64,000 nt of DNA from Ariolimax columbianus (taxonomy: Eukaryota; Mollusca; Gastropoda; Stylommatophora; Arionidae): NCBI GenBank assembly GCA_036924085.1, contig JAVGWX010000013.1, positions 47,639,175 through 47,703,174 on the forward strand, in the 5' to 3' direction. The stretch's first letter is position 1. Every line of letters starts with the position of its first letter. Below the pieces are notes generated by a model. That model ran no database searches. It saw only the letters and a program-made list of their open reading frames with translations, and was not told the DNA's origin. This document shows positions 62,820-64,000 of this stretch, piece after piece. The translations under genes and the position numbers were made by a program.

Positions 62820-63175
62820 TGATGTTTGGAATCATGAAGCCGACCAGCACATGAGCAGTATCGGTTAGCGACCTCAAGCTGACTGCTGGTGTCCGGGTCG
62901 GCGATCAAGAGTTGCCAAGACCCTGTTCTACCTCCATGTGGTGATCCTGGATAACGGACTGCAGCTGTGCAGACTGGCTAAGGAAAAGGGATCGAAGAGG
63001 GAAGGCTAACCCGGTACCCAGATGTTGCAGCGAAGCTGTAAACTACGACAGAACGCTCTTTGTGCTACGGAAAAGTCCTGTTATTGCAAAGTCGTTTTGA
63101 GGGCTTGGTATCTGGATTTTGAGAAGAAACGGCGACGATGAAAAAGAAGAAGAAGAAGAAGAAGAAGAAATAATG
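62820..63175 (+). mobile_element. Family R copy, full length, with (GAA)n tail
   Basis: GGAATCATGAAGCCGACCAG head, AGTATCGGTTAGCGACC, CTGACTGCTGGTGTCCGGGT, TCTACCTCCATGTGGTGATC, GCTGTGCAGACTGGCTAAGG, GAAGGCTAACCCGGTACCCA, GTCGTTTTGAGGGCTTGG, then GAAACGGCGACGATG and (GAA)n. Good reference for the family ends. Confidence 0.88.
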
Positions 63176-63179
63176 AATG

Positions 63180-63300
63180 ATATAGCTGGTAGCCGAGTGG
63201 GTTGGGTGCTGGTCTTCTGAAAAATTGGGTGCCGGTTCAAACGCTTGGTAAGGCTTGTTTTCATTTTGTAAGCAAAAGCCCGTTAACACGCCAATGTGGC
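63180..63300 (+). mobile_element. tRNA-like SINE head
   Basis: GGTAGCCGAGTGGGTTGGGT (A-box-like) and GGTTCAAACGC (B-box-like) with spacing like a tRNA-Ser/Leu, but no CCA-end stem is evident. Read as a SINE rather than a tRNA gene. Confidence 0.5.
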
Positions 63301-63363
63301 ATATTGTGAATATTGTGTTGGGTCCATATGTTTCTTGATCAACGACCCATTATAGGGGATTGG

Positions 63364-63379
63364 AGGGGGGGGGGGGGGG
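63364..63379. repeat. G tract
   Basis: A run of G residues, perhaps length-variable. Confidence 0.85.
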
Positions 63380-63474
63380 TGGGAGGGTATATGGTCAACA
63401 TCTAGGCCAGCCCCTTCACTGTCAAAGATTATTATGGTACCGAATGTTTAACGCTAAGTCGACCACAAGAAACC

Positions 63475-63575
63475 GTTTTGCGATTGGAAAAATCCCGCAC
63501 CAATTTGGGGACAGGAACCCCGATCGCTCGACTGGGAAGGTAGTGCACTAACCACTGCGGCACCTCGGCACTGTT
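63475..63575 (-). mobile_element. tRNA-like SINE head, minus strand
   Basis: Minus: GTGCCGCAGTGGTTAGTGCA (A-box-like) and GGGGTTCCTGTCCCC near the expected B-box place. No second copy in the window, so the family is unconfirmed. Confidence 0.45.
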
Positions 63576-64000
63576 TTTAAAAGGAGGCAAAACAATACCT
63601 AACCTTAACGCTGCATGGTGACTGCAAAGGTATGCGGCATTTATTCGTTAGCTAAATGATGGGTGTCGGCGGAGAATGGTATGATACCATCACTAATATA
63701 GAACCATTGGACAATATTTGACGTATTCCAGTGGGATAATCCGAGGGTAGAAAAAACTGGCTGTAGAGAGGACACACAATAATGACACCAGCTGATATCG
63801 TTACAAGAAGATCCCTGTTCTAGGATTTCCAAGGCAAGAGAAGTAGGGGCAGACAAATCCAGAATTCGAGAAAATAGCTCAAGATAAACATAAAGGAAAC
63901 AAGGTAGACATAGACAGAAGTGGAACGGATGGCTCATGACAGAAGAACTTGGCGTGTAGTTGTTGAAGACCTATGCTCCAGGGGGACTTGAATGGTTTTG
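63576..64000. other. Unassigned sequence to window end
   Basis: A 98-codon minus frame (63641-63937) has no recognised domain. Confidence 0.35.

Overview
This is animal (metazoan) nuclear DNA that is almost wholly repetitive. I find no intact single-copy host gene. Non-LTR retrotransposon remnants of several clades (CR1, RTE-like, Jockey-like, I-group-like), tRNA-derived SINEs, hAT-like and mariner-like DNA transposons and broken rDNA point to an invertebrate. The mixture and the 18S variable region would suit a lophotrochozoan, perhaps a gastropod, but the taxon is an inference that I hold loosely. Family letters below (V, R, SINE-A to SINE-G, LINE-X) are my own labels for repeats that recur inside this window.

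Layout. 0-9 kb: SINE-A and SINE-B copies, a long tetranucleotide microsatellite, an I-like LINE fragment, a CR1 copy, an RTE-like fragment and four V copies. 9-14.4 kb: a hAT-like element carrying a 30-bp array, two 33-bp arrays, a TTC tract, a 53-bp array and a CR1 copy inserted in a 49-bp array. 14.4-33 kb: V, R and SINE-A to SINE-D copies, a non-autonomous hAT with an RTE-like fragment inside, a Jockey-like LINE fragment between imperfect direct repeats, and inverted mariner pieces. 33.2-37.1 kb: a nearly full-length but frameshifted I-like LINE (endonuclease, RT, RNase H) on the minus strand. 37.4-39.8 kb: a hAT MITE and LINE 3' ends. 40.2-43.25 kb: rDNA rearranged on the minus strand, with probable 5'ETS, the first ~1.24 kb of 18S, then repeated 18S and 28S pieces ending in the true 28S 3' end. 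43.3-53.7 kb: V, R and SINE copies, several arrays, another 28S fragment and a mariner relic. 54.1-57.8 kb: a Jockey-like LINE inserted in an older CR1 copy with a 10-bp target-site duplication. 57.8-64 kb: RTE and I-like fragments, V and R copies, and 62-bp and 35-bp arrays.

How the parts relate. The Jockey-like LINEs end in (GAA)n, and so does SINE-like family R, so these LINEs are plausible drivers of R. Family V has a variable-number 37/38-bp array near its 5' end, a unique body and a (CAA)n tail. At 28.0 kb and 43.3 kb V runs directly into R, which looks like an SVA-style composite. At least four LINE copies have had a short piece of their own coding sequence expanded into a minisatellite. 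About twenty minisatellites with 23-62 bp units occur here. Long open frames in these arrays come from stop-free monomers and are not called as proteins.
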